From Gammaproteobacteria bacterium (GTDB taxonomy: Bacteria; Pseudomonadota; Gammaproteobacteria; Pseudomonadales; Azotimanducaceae): 7,123 bases of DNA. The position numbers and the translations under genes are program-made. The stretch covers positions 1 to 7,123 of the forward strand of contig DMUF01000247.1 in assembly GCA_003476445.1 (NCBI GenBank), read 5' to 3'. Positions 5,484-7,123 of the stretch are shown here, piece after piece. The notes under the pieces are model-generated. The model was not told the DNA's origin. It searched no databases and worked only from the letters and a program-made list of their open reading frames with translations. Each line of letters begins with the position of its first letter. Positions within the stretch are counted from its first letter, which is position 1.

Positions 5484-6065
5484 TCAGTCGATATCGGCGG
5501 CGAGTGAGGCGCGTGACGCCGCGTTGAGTTCCACTGCGCAGGGCATGGCGGGGTGATCGATCCCCATGCGGATTGTTGCACCCGCCCGTACTGCCGCAAG
5601 GCTCGCCGCATCGAGTTCGAAGCGCATAAAGTGCACGGCTGACGTCTTCTCATCGGTGGAGCGATCAAGATCTTCGTTGGCGATTGCCGTTATGCGAGTT
5701 CCTGCGCCGACCTGAACCCAGATTGCGTGTTCAATACCCGCCATCCGCGCGAGTGCCTGGCGACGCTCGTCGACGTCTGCGTACTCGAACATGAAGGTCG
5801 CCTTCCAGTTGCTGCCGTCTGGAATGAGCGGATTGTAGGCATCGAGTTCGCTCTGGATCTCGGCTGCCTCAAAGATGCGTTCCGCGCGCAGCATCTCCTG
5901 GATCTGGTAGCGAATGGTCAGGGCATCTTCAAAGTAGAGCGTCGCGTTGGGCGACAAGGCGATGCGCCGTGGTCGCTTGTGTGCGATCACCGCCTCTCGC
6001 AGCTTGCTGCGCTCCGTGGCGTACTGCTCGAGGCCTGAAAGATCCGCGCGCGTGAGCTTTTTCAT
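5484..6065 (-). CDS. DUF3501 family protein
   Basis: This 193-residue soluble protein belongs to the uncharacterised DUF3501 family. It opens with MKKLTRADLSGLEQYATERS and carries the strongly conserved blocks LYFEDALTIRYQIQEMLRAERIFE (43-66), LDAYNPLIPDGSNWKATFMFEY (74-95), RITAIANEDLDRSTDEKTSAVHFMRFEL (124-151) and RMGIDHP (166-172). No signal peptide, membrane segment or metal-binding cysteine cluster is visible; the only Cys is 176. The C-terminal tail after 172 looks less conserved. The ATG lies two bases after the stop of the upstream Fe-S protein gene (TAACGATG) with no clear ribosome site, indicating translational coupling. In many proteobacteria this family is found next to a GlpC-like Fe-S protein and rubrerythrin, suggesting a role in peroxide defence or redox repair; this is inferred from context and no activity can be named. 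Confidence 0.88.
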   Translation of the reverse strand: MKKLTRADLSGLEQYATERSKLREAVIAHKRPRRIALSPNATLYFEDALTIRYQIQEMLRAERIFEAAEIQSELDAYNPLIPDGSNWKATFMFEYADVDERRQALARMAGIEHAIWVQVGAGTRITAIANEDLDRSTDEKTSAVHFMRFELDAASLAAVRAGATIRMGIDHPAMPCAVELNAASRASLAADID

Positions 6066-6067
6066 CG

Positions 6068-7123
6068 TTAGATACCGTAGGCCTTGCGTACCATCGAAAC
6101 CGGATGTTCTGCAGCACTGCCGTTGTCGAGGCCGTGTGCGATGAGTCGTCCTGCCATCGGGCAGTCCGATCCGAAAGTATCGGCTTCGGCCTGGCGCACG
6201 CGGTTGACCACTGGCTTCGCAATCTTCATCGCCTTGTCATAGGTCTCACTCTTCACCGCATAGGTGCCGTCATGCCCGGAGCAGCGTTCGATGGACGTCA
6301 CCTCGGTGCCAGGGATGAGCTGCAGGAAATCGCGCGTCTTCATGCCGAAGTTCTGCACCCGTTGATGGCAGGCGACGTGGTAGGCAACCTTACCGAGCGT
6401 CGAGGAGAAATCGGTTCTTGCGAGCCCGGCCTTGTGCCGCAGCATGAGATATTCAAACGGGTCGAAGAAGCGCGACTGCACGCGCGCGACGGCGGCGTCC
6501 TCCGGGAACATGAGCGGCAGCTCCTGCTTGTACATGAGCACGCAAGAAGGAATGGGCGCGATGATGTCGTAGCCGGCGTCAATCGCATCGAGGAAGACCG
6601 GAAGGTTGGCATCCTTCAAGCGCTCGACCTTTTTTAAATCACCCAGCTCGAGCTTCGGCATCCCGCAGCACTTTGCATCCTTCAGCACGCGCACGGGGAT
6701 GTTGTTGTGATTGAGCACGGCGATGAGATCCTCAACCACCTGGGGCTCGTTGTGATCGCCATAGCAGGTCACGTAGATCGCAACCTTGCCGGTGGTGCGG
6801 TCGGTCGCGGTGGCCGGCAGCTCTCGGCCGACATGCTCGCCCACGCGGCGTGTCAGGGGGCGCGGGTGGAACTGCGGCAGGGGGGCATCGGGGTGGATAC
6901 CGACCATGCGGTCACCCAGTTTGCGAAGCATGCTGTTGCCCGCGGCGGCGTTAGCCAGCTGAGCGATGCCGGGTGTGCCCAGCGCATCGAAGATGGGGTC
7001 GGTGCTGGTGATCAGTCGATCGCGCCAGCGCGTGTCCTTGTCCTGGAAGCGGACCGCCTTGGCACGCAGCATGAGATGGGGAAAATCAACGGCCCACGCA
7101 TGCGGTGGCAGATAGGGGCATTT
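6068..7123 (-). CDS. GlpC/heterodisulfide reductase-like Fe-S protein with two cysteine-rich (CCG) domains, cut by the right window edge
   Basis: The visible 351 residues are the C-terminal part of a larger protein: the frame stays open to the edge, starting KCPYLPPHAWAVDFPHLMLRAKA. KCP is the tail of a ferredoxin-type CxxCxxCxxxCP cluster that continues outside, so the in-frame ATG at 7072 is not the start. Two cysteine-rich repeats follow (fragment numbering). Repeat one has Cys120 (VTCYG), Cys152-Cys153-Gly (KCCGMPK) and Cys194 (IPSCV). Repeat two has Cys252 (ACHQRVQN), Cys281 in ERCSGHDGTYAVK, and Cys321 (SDCPMAG). Such domains bind a non-cubane or [4Fe-4S] cluster and pass electrons between a flavoprotein or quinone and a partner. 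In repeat two the canonical CCG is CSG, so one cysteine ligand is missing. No glpA or glpB gene is nearby, so a glycerol-3-phosphate dehydrogenase role is unlikely. It is co-transcribed with DUF3501, two bases downstream. Rubrerythrin is a plausible upstream neighbour outside the window. Confidence 0.9.
   Translation of the reverse strand, partial: KCPYLPPHAWAVDFPHLMLRAKAVRFQDKDTRWRDRLITSTDPIFDALGTPGIAQLANAAAGNSMLRKLGDRMVGIHPDAPLPQFHPRPLTRRVGEHVGRELPATATDRTTGKVAIYVTCYGDHNEPQVVEDLIAVLNHNNIPVRVLKDAKCCGMPKLELGDLKKVERLKDANLPVFLDAIDAGYDIIAPIPSCVLMYKQELPLMFPEDAAVARVQSRFFDPFEYLMLRHKAGLARTDFSSTLGKVAYHVACHQRVQNFGMKTRDFLQLIPGTEVTSIERCSGHDGTYAVKSETYDKAMKIAKPVVNRVRQAEADTFGSDCPMAGRLIAHGLDNGSAAEHPVSMVRKAYGI

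Noticed and set aside
6104..6637. Plus-strand open frame of 177 codons
   Set aside because: It is antisense to the Fe-S protein, whose frame carries the cysteine motifs, and its translation shows no domain.
7070..7072. ATG at 7072 as the start of the Fe-S protein
   Set aside because: The same frame continues upstream as KCPYLPPHAWAVDFPHL, a conserved ferredoxin-like continuation, so the gene starts outside the window.

Overview
The window is a GC-rich, gene-dense stretch of a proteobacterial chromosome, most likely a gammaproteobacterium. The evidence for this is an OxyR with the two redox cysteines at the same residue numbers as in E. coli (199 and 208), a YbdL-type methionine aminotransferase, a cytochrome c5-type haem protein and an RluA-family enzyme. 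A genus cannot be named from the sequence alone. Nine protein genes fill the window. There are no RNA genes, mobile elements or CRISPR repeats, and no gene-free stretch longer than about 130 bases.

Positions 1-2792 form a methyl-cycle block. On the minus strand, an ArsR-type DNA-binding domain fused to an S-adenosylmethionine-type methyltransferase fold (a SahR-like protein) is followed 11 bases later by the start of adenosylhomocysteinase (ahcY), which runs off the left edge. Divergent to it, on the plus strand, is a methionine aminotransferase of the YbdL family. The short region between them carries a perfect 6-6-6 inverted repeat, TATCAA-N6-TTGATA. Its left arm is the likely -35 box of the minus-strand promoter, and its right arm overlaps an extended -10 box facing the aminotransferase. 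The simplest reading is one SAH-responsive operator that controls both SAH removal and methionine/ketomethylthiobutyrate transamination.

Positions 2793-3849 hold a two-gene plus-strand unit. The first gene encodes a small cytochrome c5-like protein with a lipoprotein-type signal, and the second a 153-residue LRAT/NlpC-P60-like protein with an NCEH catalytic motif. The second gene overlaps by 41 bases, tail to tail, with an RluA-family pseudouridine synthase on the minus strand (3809-4528).

Positions 4529-7123 form an oxidative-stress block. OxyR (plus, 4590-5483) is divergent from rluA and ends exactly where a convergent minus-strand operon ends: its TAG stop is directly followed by the reverse-strand TGA of a DUF3501 gene. 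That operon contains a heterodisulfide-reductase-like (GlpC-like) Fe-S protein, cut by the right edge, and DUF3501 two bases downstream of it. In other proteobacteria this pair commonly sits with rubrerythrin, a peroxide-handling enzyme, which may lie just outside the window. The most interesting items are the single-operator divergent methionine regulon, the uncharacterised LRAT-like/cytochrome pair, and the abutting oxyR/DUF3501-FeS arrangement.
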